Below, in pieces: positions 48,880 to 59,504 of a stretch of DNA of 64,000 nucleotides. Under the pieces are notes generated by a model that had not been told where the DNA came from, did no database searches, and saw nothing but the letters and a program-made list of their open reading frames with translations. Made by a program: the position numbers and the translations under genes. Every line of letters begins with the position of its first letter. Within the stretch, counting starts at the first letter, position 1. Source of the stretch: Archegozetes longisetosus (taxonomy: Eukaryota > Arthropoda > Arachnida > Sarcoptiformes > Trhypochthoniidae); contig JAEMBT020000001.1 in the NCBI GenBank assembly GCA_018873245.2, forward strand, positions 3,410,001 to 3,474,000, read 5' to 3'.

Positions 48880-51035
48880 ATGTTTTTCCATTATATTGTA
48901 CTTATTTTATTGACTTTGAAGCAAAGCATTGAGTGCTTAGAGCCGAAATCGTATAATTTAACAGATGAACAAATATTCGAGACATCACAACGACAACTAT
49001 ATCCGAATCGTTTTTGCTTTAACGGACAATTAGATACTGCAGTTCGCACTGCAAATGGAAGAATTTTTATATTTTTCGATAATTATCTCATAGAACTAAA
49101 CGAAAATTTGAAAGCAGTCAACGTAAATCCAACTCCTTTTAGACATACTTTTAAAGAATTGACTTTTGACCGAATCGACGCTGCCTTCACTGCTTCTGGC
49201 CAAAACAATCCTAAAAGAGATTACACTTACTTTATTAGAGGGATTGAAGTAAAAGAATATTTTAACGAGAAATCAACAGGTATTACTGGTTATAGAAATA
49301 AATGGAAAGGAGGGAAACAGTTGAAACAAATAGATTTGGTTATTAATCAAATTGGAGATAACATTGCTGTCATGTTGGATATAGATCCTAACTATGAAGC
49401 TTACAGATATTTCAAAAGAATTTTTATTTTTGATTCTCTTCTTGATCCTACTTTTGTTATTGCTGGGGTACATTTAGAGGCTGAAAATCTAATTTGGTAT
49501 CCATATAGAAATGGTTATCTACTCAAAGCTGTTGTTGGATTAAGAAATAATAGTTATTTAGTCTTTTATAATCCTAATCGTACAACAATTGATGGAAAAT
49601 TTTGTCTCACTAATAGTCTCTCGGATGGAGTAAATTTTAATGATTAGTTTGAATATTTTAATCTAGTTTATATTCTTTTTTAGTGTCGATCATTCAAAAA
49701 TAGTAAAACTCTTTGTCAAACTTCGAGTGTCCCAACGATTGCAACTTCAAGGTATTATTTTATGATTTTTGCCATTCCTTAACACTTTAATGGTATCACG
49801 TTTGAGTTTTTTGAAACAACCATTGACTAATTAATAAGTTTTTGTTTAGTTTGAAAATTTATGTTAATATCTATAGATCTGCTTAGATTTACTTTTAAAG
49901 AGTTAATTTTCATGAATCGAATAAAAAATTGATTCTTGTTAGTATCGCGAAAAAAATTGATTTCGAGACTCGACCAAAGTTCTTGAATTCCGGATAACAG
50001 GGGGAAAATTAATCGCTAACTATTTACTTGCATTTAAATTTAATAAAATAATTAAATTCGGATAACCCATCGAATAGATTAAAACTTTTAATTCAATTTG
50101 AAATTTATCTAACAAATTTATTTTGATTAAAATTTGACCATCTGATCAATCAATCTTTGATGAAACGTATTATTAAGCATTTATCAAGTCTTGAATTTGC
50201 AACTATTCATCAAATATTTATTTCCTAATTTAGTTATAAAATATTTTTCCTCAGTCAACATTAAAATATAAATATTTTTTAAAATTTAGGGTTAATTATT
50301 GAGATTAAATCAATAATGATATTCTTCGAGACGAGTATCGAGACTCGAAACTCAAGTCTGGAGGAACCACACCATCCTCTAGTTCTTGTGCGTAAAAATT
50401 TCAAGTTTTCAAATTTGATCAGAATCTAGTTTACCATAACTTCAACTTAATTCTAACTTATCTTGAAATTTGTTTAAAAATGCTATAAACTTTGAATAAT
50501 TGTTTTTATTTTAGAACAAGGCATATGTGATGAACATTTTAATTTATCTGAAACATCTTCCTTTAGACCCACAACTAAACGTTTTGTAACTATAGCGACA
50601 ACCACTACAGAAAGAATTCGAAGTACTAAAAGAAGAACTAAAACAAGACAAGCCTCAAGAACTACAATAACGTACTACAGTATTCCTTATTAATGATCTC
50701 TCTAAAGAATTAGAAAATGTAAAAATAGTTGAATCTATAACTTTCTAATTGCAGTACTAGTAGTGAAAAGTTTGTAACTCAATCTGACAGCACAACTTAC
50801 GGTATGAAACAAAAAAGATAAGAAATTATAGAGAAATAAAGAAGTTTTACTTAATATAGATACGAAACATTTAGATGTAAACAAAGTTAGTTCAGTGGAA
50901 GCAGCTATAAATACACCATATTGGGTGATTGTAGTGATGGTACTTCTGTTCCTACTGGCGACTGGATTTACAATATTTTTTGTTATTATGATTCATAATG
51001 AGGAAAAAAGAAACCAAAAAGTATCAAAAAAGTAA
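48880..51035 (+). CDS. Single-pass membrane protein with large ectodomain, possibly hemopexin-like
   Basis: Best model: exons 48880-49629, 49667-49751, 50515-50671, 50755-50801 and 50860-51035, all in frame, 404 residues. A signal peptide (MFFHYIVLILLTLKQSIEC) leads an ectodomain of about 250 residues. The pattern FNGQLDTAVRTANGRIFIFF, then IDAAFTASG and YTYFIRGIEVKEY, recalls hemopexin blades (DAA...FFxxxxY), but this is a weak resemblance. Then comes a Thr/Ser/Arg-rich stalk (TIATTTTERIRSTKRRTKTR), a membrane helix (WVIVVMVLLFLLATGFTIFF) and a short basic tail (EEKRNQKVSKK). The first intron is only 37 bases in this model; using the stronger acceptor TTTTTTAG at 49683 gives a Cys-containing exon but breaks the frame into exon 3. 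The start chosen is the first ATG. AATAAA near 51207. Likely a type I surface protein of unknown role. Confidence 0.65.
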
Positions 51036-53821
51036 ACCAAAAGAGTATTAGAAAAGCAAAGATATAAACAAAACCAAGAAATGACACATATTTAATGTTT
51101 AAAAATATCGATCTTTTTTCAAAATCATACTTTTATTTAGATATTAGATAGCAGTCAATTCTAATCGAAGTTTATTGACTATTTTTAAATTTCTGCCTTG
51201 AATAATAAATTTGTTTTTAAATTTGTTTTCCGCATCAAACAATTATTTCCTGTTATTTAATGCCTAAAATTGGTGCATAAATAGATTTGAAATTTGAGCT
51301 GACACTTAATCTTAATCATAAAGTATGAAAATATAAATAATATTGAGGTTTGTAATGAGCCAGCTAATAATGAGCTAGCTAAGAATGATTAATTTTGGAT
51401 TTATTAACTCTTCCTCAATCGTATCAATTTCTATATGAAATCCATTTGCATTGATTGGACTTTAATTGTCAGATTTCCACTACATTAAGCTTGGATTATA
51501 TCTGTAATCATATCTTTTAGATCCAAATGCACTTCTATCACTCAGGTAATGGAACAGTAATCAAGTTAATTATAGTGTACTTTTTCCAACATAATCATAA
51601 GGTCACGCATTCTAACTATCAGTTGTAGCCAAATTTCAATTGTGGCTAAATTTCAATTCTCGGAAAGAAAAGAAATAATAAAATTCATCAGAAATGTGCG
51701 GTAAAATGTTTTTATGTTAGATAAGGATTAGTGACTAATAGGAAATGCAATGAAATTAAAACTGATGAATGATAACCATAATCACCTTCACCTTCGACAA
51801 GAACATAATAAGAATAATAGTTATAAGGGAAAAGGGATGTTATGGTGATAGTAATTCTGACGAAGTGATGAAGTCATGGGTGATGACCCAAATACGGACT
51901 AACTTTAGTGATGCACAACCGGAAGAACCACCGGAATAAAAGTTTCTAAGTTTAAGTTTAAAAAAGAAATTTCTTTCTGCTGGCGCCTTATCAGTCATTT
52001 GCCTTTTAGTTAGATTTTAAAAATATATTTTAAAATAATTTAAAAATACATGTGTTGAAATTGAAAGAGCGATTGATTAAATTTTAGTTAGAAAATAATC
52101 ATAGTATAAAGTAGTGTATAAAGTGGTGTATAAATGTGTATAAATGTGTTTTGGTATTTAGAGTAGTCATACTAATTTGGCTTTCCGTTAACTCTGAGTT
52201 CATTGTACCAACATAATAGAAATATTACTCTTGCTTCTTTTCTCAATCCTTCTTTCTTACCTTTTTCTTAGTACCCCTTTTCATTCCATCTTTCTCTCCC
52301 TTATTTTGTTATTGTTTTCCTATCTTTTTCTTTTCCTTTCCTTTCTCACTTTCTTCTTATTATTACTTCTTCAGAAGCTTTTGTTTCACTACTTTTGGAC
52401 ACTTCTAAGGACTTTTGAAAAACTATTGAACGTTTCTAAATGCTTTGAACAGTTGTGAAAATCTTACATAAACAGCTAACCATTGTTTGGCATAAAAACA
52501 AGATTCACCCTATTCAATCACTAAACAAGCGAATGGACCCTAATTGAATCTTTACAACAATCCTAAATCGCTTTTATTGGTAGATTATTTTGATATTATA
52601 ATTTCTGGAAATTCATTCAACTGAATAATTCACGTTCAAAGTCAAAGTAATATTTTTAGGGGGGGGGGAATTGAGTCTTATAATCTTATATTGTACTTGT
52701 AAAGGAATTAAAAATAACCCTATTTATGACAATTAATTAATTCGGTTGTTATTAATATAGTCTCAATTAATTAGCCTTAAGAATGGCTGAAAATTTGAGT
52801 AGTTTTTCGAGTAAGTCTAGTATCTATTTATCGAGCATTTTTGACACAATTTAGTTATTTTAAGTAAGCGTAATATTGCTGCTAAACATTGCGATCAGCC
52901 AATTGCATAGTTATAAAAACATTTTACATTTTATTTGATAACCTTCTCCCCTATATCGTAGATAACCTTAAATTATTTCTATTACTTTCTAACTTTTTTT
53001 TCATAAGATTGTTTTACATAATTCGTTTATTTTACTAAATATCAAAGTAAACATGTAATCTTAAATTTATTTATTTAGTATTTGATATACCGCCTTAGTC
53101 AAGTGGTCTGGAATAGGGGGCTAAAAGTATGTAAATCAAATGTTCATATTTGTTGAGGCAAATGCTAACTCACGTTTAAATTTCTCATTTATTATCAAAC
53201 TTTTCAGTAATTTTTAATAATTAATCGATTGATGTATCAGATAAATATAATTAAAAAATTGTTTTCCAAAACTTTTATTTTCAACACATATCTATATTTA
53301 AATTTTGAAAAATTTCTGGGGACTATAGCCCACCTAGACTACTCTGGCCCCTCGCTGTCTATGGTTGTGATTTTATGATAAAGAAATTGGTTGTTAGTTC
53401 ATGCCTGATCTGTAATTTTGCAAATTAGTATGCAGAAATTATTTTTTTTTTGAAAACCGCCATATTTTTCAGAAATAATTAGGGAATTGATTTATTAGTT
53501 TATGAGCTAAATTATCATTTAGGTTAAGAAAACTTTTCTATAATGAGACGATTTTCAAGTTGAAAAAATTCATTTCTAGTCAATACGAGAATAGAATAAT
53601 TGCTAATAAGCTACTTTTAGTGTAGAGCTAGACATTGATTTTGGACCAGGAAATAAACTGCACAAAAAGTTAGACTCATTTCAACCAAAAATAGAATAAC
53701 TTGAAATTTGCTAATTTTCTGGTATTAAATAAATGAGTAATATTTGGAGAGAACATAAAGGGTAACTTTGTTTAGGGTATAGTTGTATGAGTGAGAAAAG
53801 TGATCTTAATCGAACAGAAGT
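51036..53821. other. Intergenic, low-complexity tracts
   Basis: Pyrimidine-rich stretch at 52225-52375, a run of ten G at 52659-52668, and a degenerate repeat at 53090-53370 whose parts (GGGGGCTAAAA; GACTATAGCCC and CCCCTCGCT) also appear at 7540-8205. Only the small open frame listed separately has any coding look. Confidence 0.45.
51769..51939 (+). CDS. Possible small open frame (56 residues), unverified
   Basis: ATG to TAA with a non-AT-driven second half, KGCYGDSNSDEVMKSWVMTQ, ending FSDAQPEEPPE. It could be a short peptide or the last exon of a gene whose other exons I did not find. No homology recognised. Confidence 0.22.
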   Translation: MITIITFTFDKNIIRIIVIREKGCYGDSNSDEVMKSWVMTQIRTNFSDAQPEEPPE

Positions 53822-54000
53822 ATAGTCGCCTGTCGTTATAGTAAACAGCTAAATGCTTTAGAAACCGGTTGATTATAACGGCAATTCACTATATGGGATA
53901 TAGTTTGTATAGTCTGCAAACCAAATAATATTTTTCCAAAGTGTATATTATAACTCGTAGTTGACTATATTTGATTTAATTATGTAGAGAGCTGATTGTA
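53822..54000. mobile_element. Pogo-like miniature element, degenerate copy
   Basis: Shares order and wording with the copy at 54266-54440: TAGTCGCCTGTCGTTATAGT at the left, a middle TAGTCTGCAAACCAAATAAT, and GAGAGCTGATTGTA at the right. The two copies lie in the same orientation about 270 bases apart. Confidence 0.55.
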
Positions 54001-54265
54001 GAACTAAAATGTTAATTAGTCTGGTTCCTACTAATAAGATTGGAAAGTATGAGCAATAGTAATAATATAGCGGCAATTTGAATATTTTTCACTTGTATAA
54101 AACACATAATTATTGGTTACTTTTTACAACTCGAAACTAAAAATTCTTTATTATATAATTTAGATTTATTTATAAGTTAAACTTATTTTAGTTTTTCTTC
54201 TTTTTTGTATTAGTATTATAGCTTATTTAGCAGTTTATTATATAAGACTCAAATTTATATTGATA

Positions 54266-54440
54266 CAGTCGTCTCTCGTTCTAGTCAATAGCTTATTGCA
54301 CTAGAAATCTATTGGTTATAACAGGATTTCACTACATATGATGTAATGTTCATAGTCTACGAACCAAATGATTTGTCAAAAAGTGTAAGTTATAGCTAGT
54401 AGTTGGCTATATTCAACTTAATTATAGAGAGAGTCGACTG
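54266..54440. mobile_element. Pogo-like miniature element (175 bases) with TA duplication
   Basis: Ends CAGTCGTCTCTCGTT (left) and CAGTCGACTCTCTC (reverse complement of right), flanked by TA at 54264-54265 and 54441-54442. CAGTNGACTCTC ends with TA target sites are typical of pogo-group elements. No coding frame. Confidence 0.72.
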
Positions 54441-54830
54441 TAAAACGTAAAATTTGAGCTTAGGTAAAATGGGGCAAACTTTTAGAAGAATGGGTTGGAA
54501 TTAATACTTACGTCAAACACGAGAACTTATACCCAGAAGTTAAATATGCCTTAAAGGGTCTTAAAAGCAAATTTCATTGATTTGGATCAAGACTTAGAAA
54601 AGTTTGGTGTAAGTCAACAATAATTGTGTGTTGTTTGACTCGCACTCTCTCTTTCTTAGGATCAAATCTTAGCGTTCAGTCTTAGAAATGGGTCATTCGC
54701 TTGAGTGATATTTTAAATATCTATCTAAACTTAACTCTTCATACCTTTTCTACTTCTCCTAAGAAATAACTTTTGTTTTTGTTTTTTGAGTTTACTCAAT
54801 CACTTCTTTTTGATCAAATGCCAAATTTCA

Positions 54831-54910
54831 GTGAATTTCAGTGAATTTTAATGAATTTCAACGAATTTTAATGAATTTCAACGAATTTTAATGAATTTTA
54901 ATGAATCTGA
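54831..54910. repeat. Tandem decamer array, 8 copies, reaching the sphingomyelinase start codon
   Basis: Eight 10-base units of the form ATGAATTTTA, with GTG, ACG and TCA variants. The last unit, ATGAATCTGA, supplies the ATG of the next gene. Confidence 0.9.
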
Positions 54911-57900
54911 TAATAATGATTGGGTCTCATAATAAATCAGTAACTTTTCTGTTTTGTTTATTCTCTCTTATCTCGTTATCCACTTCTCAATTCAGTATTG
55001 TCTACAGCTCTGGAAGAAATCCTGCTGATGGACCTCGAAAGTTCCCATTCCTCAGAGCTCTTGTTTCACAGTTCATATCAGAGAGAAGTTCTCGTGATTT
55101 GGTCAGTGATGGACATGACTTTCAAACTGTTGAGTCTCACAAAACCAAGACCGAAGTTAAGACCGAAGCTAAGACCGAAGCTATGCGCAAAACTCAAAAT
55201 TTGCAATCTATGCAACATATTATGGATGATATTAATTCTCAAAATGTGAACACTCTCTCGAAGAAAACCAGAGGATATTTTCTAATCAATATTTTGTCAC
55301 GAATGCTCAAATCAGTCAATTTTACTGAAGTAAGTGATTTATTAATTTTTTACTTTCTGATTGATTTATTTGAAATTTTTGATTCACACAATAGTAGGAA
55401 ATTAGTTGTAAATTAAAAGCTACATGTGTTGAACATTTGCATATTTGTAGTATTACTCTAAAAGTTATGAGCATAAATTGATTGCATGGATTCATTTCTA
55501 AGGAAGTCTAATGAAATCATGCAATTAGATCAAGTTATTTGATAGTTAACCTTTAAGCTAACGTTTAGTCATAACAATGTAAATAGATAATTATTGTTAG
55601 AATTTGTAATTTAATTAGCTTAATAACTATTACAGAATCTAAACAGGAAACCTGAAATCAAACTTATTTCATTTGAAATGAGAATTAATTTTCCAAATGA
55701 AAACAAATCTAGACTAAACTGAACTTTGGGCAAAAACTTAAACTAAAATAGAAGTGTATTTTAATAAATATAAGATGAGTTATATATTTATAAATGAAAT
55801 AAGATTAAGAATCAAATTAATGTGTGTTGATATAAAATACAGTTAAGTCTTCAAATGCGTGATGGTATATCATCTCGTGCTTCATGTTTGGCTTGTAATG
55901 CAGTGGCAGGTCTATTTTTGAGCTCAATCTATTCCAAGGAAATGATGACCGTTGCTGTCAATACAGTTTGCACGTCATTCAGACTCCAAACGCCGAGAGT
56001 CTGCTCTGGAATTGTCGAATCATTTAAGGTAACAGTTTTATGGTTTCTTCATTAAATTTAATTGAAATCTAATCCAAATATTTGTGCCATAACTTGAGCG
56101 CAAACTATTTTTTCCGAAGAATAGGTCTATAAATAGCCCTTAAGCTGAATAATAATCTTTCTTTAAGATAAAAATTGGGTTACTTTCGAGCAATTATTTT
56201 GATATTGAATATAAAAACAAGAAGTATTTTAAGGTATTTTAATATATCGGAAAATTATAATTTACTTTTAATGCAAACTCAAAACATTATTAATACAATT
56301 AATTAGTGCACTTAAAATAAGCATTATCTGAAGGCTATATAGACTTTGAGGTAACTTATAGTTACTTATAGTTACTAACAGTTACTAACTGTTACTTACA
56401 GTTACTTACAGTTACTTACAGTTACTACAGTTACTTATAATAACTTATAGTAACTTATAGTAACTTCGGTAACTCCAAAGTTATATCAAACCATCTTTAA
56501 CTACTTTCATCATTCAATCTTTTAAGCATGAGTTTTTGTTGTTTATTGGTTTACTAAAAGCCCTACAATATGTATCTGATGTTGATTGTAAATACGATTA
56601 CTTTGCAAAATTTCATACTATATGGAGTTCTTTGGGATTAGAAGTAAATGATCTCTTAAAAAGCACCACATAGTTCTGCTACGAGTAGTTGATCGAATTT
56701 TTAGAATTAGATCTAATTTTTGAACTTTTGAGCCTATGTTAAGCTTATTTAAATTGCATATTATTTAGTCCAATAGGATAATCCCAATTTTTTATATCGG
56801 TCAACAGCTTAATAGGTTTGCATAATTTTTGAATAAGTAGCAAAGTTGAAAGTTTATTACATAACTGACTTTACTACAACCTCAACAATAATATTGATAT
56901 CAGAGATTTGGGGGCATTTAGTGATTCAAAACAATCTTAGAATAAATTATCGATAAGAGAAAAATAAGTTCCGGAATGAGTCTTAATTGTCATAATAGAC
57001 GATTAGTGAGACGGTAATGTGTTGGACTAATGACCTGAAAGCAAGGTGAAAGTGTGATTTAACTATTTAGGACGATCTCGATTACATACGAACCCATACA
57101 AACCTCAGACGTGGTGAGATGTGTGGTGTCATTTTTGGCATGGACTGCGCGCGGAGGGCTACCAAATACCTCAATTGGACCATATCCATACCTGAACGCC
57201 AAAATCTTCCTGATCGCTCGTCTGATCACTTCGATCTAACTTCCAACTCTCAGGTCTACTCTAAAGTAGTACAAGTGACTGATATTCATGTTGACCCTTA
57301 TTATACATCGGGAACGAATGCTGATTGTGGTGAACCCCTATGTTGTCGACCTTCCGATGGCCTGGCAACTACTCCGGAAAAGGCTGCCGGTGTTTGGGGT
57401 GATTATAGGAATTGTGACACACCTGTGGCTACATTGAGGCACGCATTGAAGCACATCAGTGAAACTCATCCAAATGTAATTTTATAGTAATGTATAGATT
57501 TATGATTGAATCATTCAGTTATTATCTCATGTTATGGTAATTCGATTGAAGGCTTTGTACTGGATGTGGACGGGAGATGTAGCCCCTCATGATATCTGGA
57601 ATGTGACTAAACATGAAGTCTTATCCCAAATAAGATTAGTCACTAATTTGATGAAACAGTACACACGAGTACCTGTTTATCCTGTTATTGGCAATCATGA
57701 AGGAGTTCCAGTCAACAGGTCAGATATAGAATATTTCTACTACTTGTATTAATAACTTATTGATAATTTAATAGCTATTCAACTTTGTAACTTTCTAAAC
57801 CTTAATTACTAACTCAATTCATACCTTTCTCTTTTATGGCTTTCTAACTATACAGTTGAAAACTTAATAATCCACGATAGCAACGAGAAAAGGCTGTTGC

Positions 57901-59504
57901 TATATCAACTTGCCTGTGGTGTTCATAAATTTGTTGCCGAATTTGATTTTAGATTTGTTTTGATTACTGTTGAATATTTTACAAGTTTATTAATATGTTC
58001 AACATTATGATCTGATAGAAAGCATGCCATCAGAACACGTGATTTCTAGTTGCCATCAAGGATCATTAAGTTTAAGGATGTAATGCTAGTAATTTTACGG
58101 TTTGTTATAAATAGAAAGCAATATTCAATTTGTTCTTGCATAATACTCACGTTCTTGAAATTAGTGTCTTTTGTATCCTTTCACTCAAGCTTAGAATTTA
58201 ATGTTTAAAATAACCTAATTTTCAAGTTCGAGATAATCTATAAGTAATTACTCTGTTTCATGGAAAGTGTTTTAAGTCATTTTGTCTCAAAGTTAGCTTT
58301 TAATTAAAACAATTAAAACTATGATTCAGAGAGAATTAGGGATTGATCTAAATTTGTGAGATTTAAACCAGATTAGAAAAAATGCATAGTAATGTATACA
58401 TTTAACTTCCGTATCTGTATGACACTTACAATTATCTGTTACTCAATTTTCAATTAGTTTCACTCTTATTATTTCCATTTGACAAACCATTCAGTAATTT
58501 ACTTATAAATTCAACTTTTTATCAGTTTTCCACCACCTGAAGTGAAAGGAGAGAACTCTATTTCATGGCTGTACGACGCTGTGGCTGAAGAATGGTCTTA
58601 TTGGTTGCCAGAAGAAGCCCTGAAGACTTTAAGATAGTAATTATTATTTTGATTTTATGATTCAGAGATTAACCAAAAGAAACTGAATTATGAAAAATTG
58701 AGTGAAATATTGAAATTTTAATATATATGTATATTTGGTGAAAATAGCGGTGGTTATTACACAGTGAAACCTCGACCTGGTTTTCGTATTATATGCATTA
58801 ACACAAACTATTGCGCTCGACTCAATCCATGGAGTCTCTATAATCCAATAGATCCGGCCAATCAACTCAAATGGTTAAGCGAAGAACTTTTCAAAGCAGA
58901 ATCAGATGATGATAAAGTGCACATAATAGGACACATACCACCAGATAATCGAGAGTGCACTCAGGCATGGCTGTACAACTTTTTGAGAATAGTAGATAGA
59001 TTTCAAGAGACAATTTTAGCTCAATATTACGGACATACACATAGGGATGAATTTCGTTTGTTGTATTCGCCATATTATCCAGAAGTGCCAATAGGTTTAG
59101 CATATATCGGGCCAAGTATTACACCATTCACAGAAAACAACCCATCATATCGTCTATATCATATGGATAATAACGCATATTTAGTAGATCACGAAACTTA
59201 TTATTTCAACTTAACTGAAGCTAATCGGGGAAAAACAGGTCCGAAATGGATCCGGGAATATAAAGCTGCTGAGACATTCAATATGACTACTATGGGCCCC
59301 TTAGGGTGGCACGAATTAGTCAATAAGTTTGAAAATGACGACTCGATGTTTCAGAATTATTATAAACTTTATTATCGAAACAGTGATGTCAAAAATCATG
59401 AGTATTGCGATACTAAATGTAAAAAATTCATTTTAAGTGATCTAACTGTATTGCATCCTCTGAAGAATAAACCAAAAGGATTTTTCGGTAGACGAAAACA
59501 TTAA
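54901..59504 (+). CDS. SMPD1: Acid sphingomyelinase (sphingomyelin phosphodiesterase)
   Basis: This zinc enzyme hydrolyses sphingomyelin to ceramide and phosphocholine in lysosomes or outside the cell. Exons 54901-55329, 55843-56028, 57071-57475, 57552-57718, 58526-58636 and 58748-59504 join in frame to 684 residues (human 631). A signal peptide (SVTFLFCLFSLISLSTSQ) is followed by a Lys/Thr/Glu repeat (KTEVKTEAKTEA), a saposin-B domain (CLACNAVAGLFLSS ... VCSGIVESF), then the metallophosphatase domain: DIHVDPYY, WTGDVAPHDIW, GNHEGVPVN, HIIGHIPPDNRE and YGHTHRDEF supply the metal ligands. The C-terminal region (NMTTMGPLGWHELVNKFEND) is also normal. The acceptor at 57551 was chosen because it gives the expected spacing to WTGD. 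ATG 54916 is a possible alternative start. Intron 4 holds a miniature element; AATAAA near 59650. Arthropods often carry several such genes, so orthology to SMPD1 itself is not settled. Confidence 0.93.
56351..56470. repeat. Tandem decamer array in sphingomyelinase intron 2
   Basis: About twelve units of GTTACTTATA / GTTACTTACA, drifting to TAACTTATAG. Confidence 0.9.
57856..58077. mobile_element. Miniature inverted-repeat element, family 1, copy 3
   Basis: Left end TTGAAAACTTAATAATCC runs on to GATAGCAAC; the reverse complement of the right end is TAAACTTAATGATCC. The interior matches the copy at 5199-5434 in opposite orientation (TTTGTTGCC, GATAGAAAGCATGCCATCAG). It sits inside an intron of the sphingomyelinase gene. 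Confidence 0.6.

Noticed and set aside
52231..52458. Leu/Phe-rich open frame
   Set aside because: Produced by a pyrimidine-rich low-complexity tract.
57005..57062. tRNA-like wording before sphingomyelinase exon 3 (GGTAATGTGTTGGACTAATGACC)
   Set aside because: No consistent cloverleaf or B box could be drawn; treated as intron sequence.
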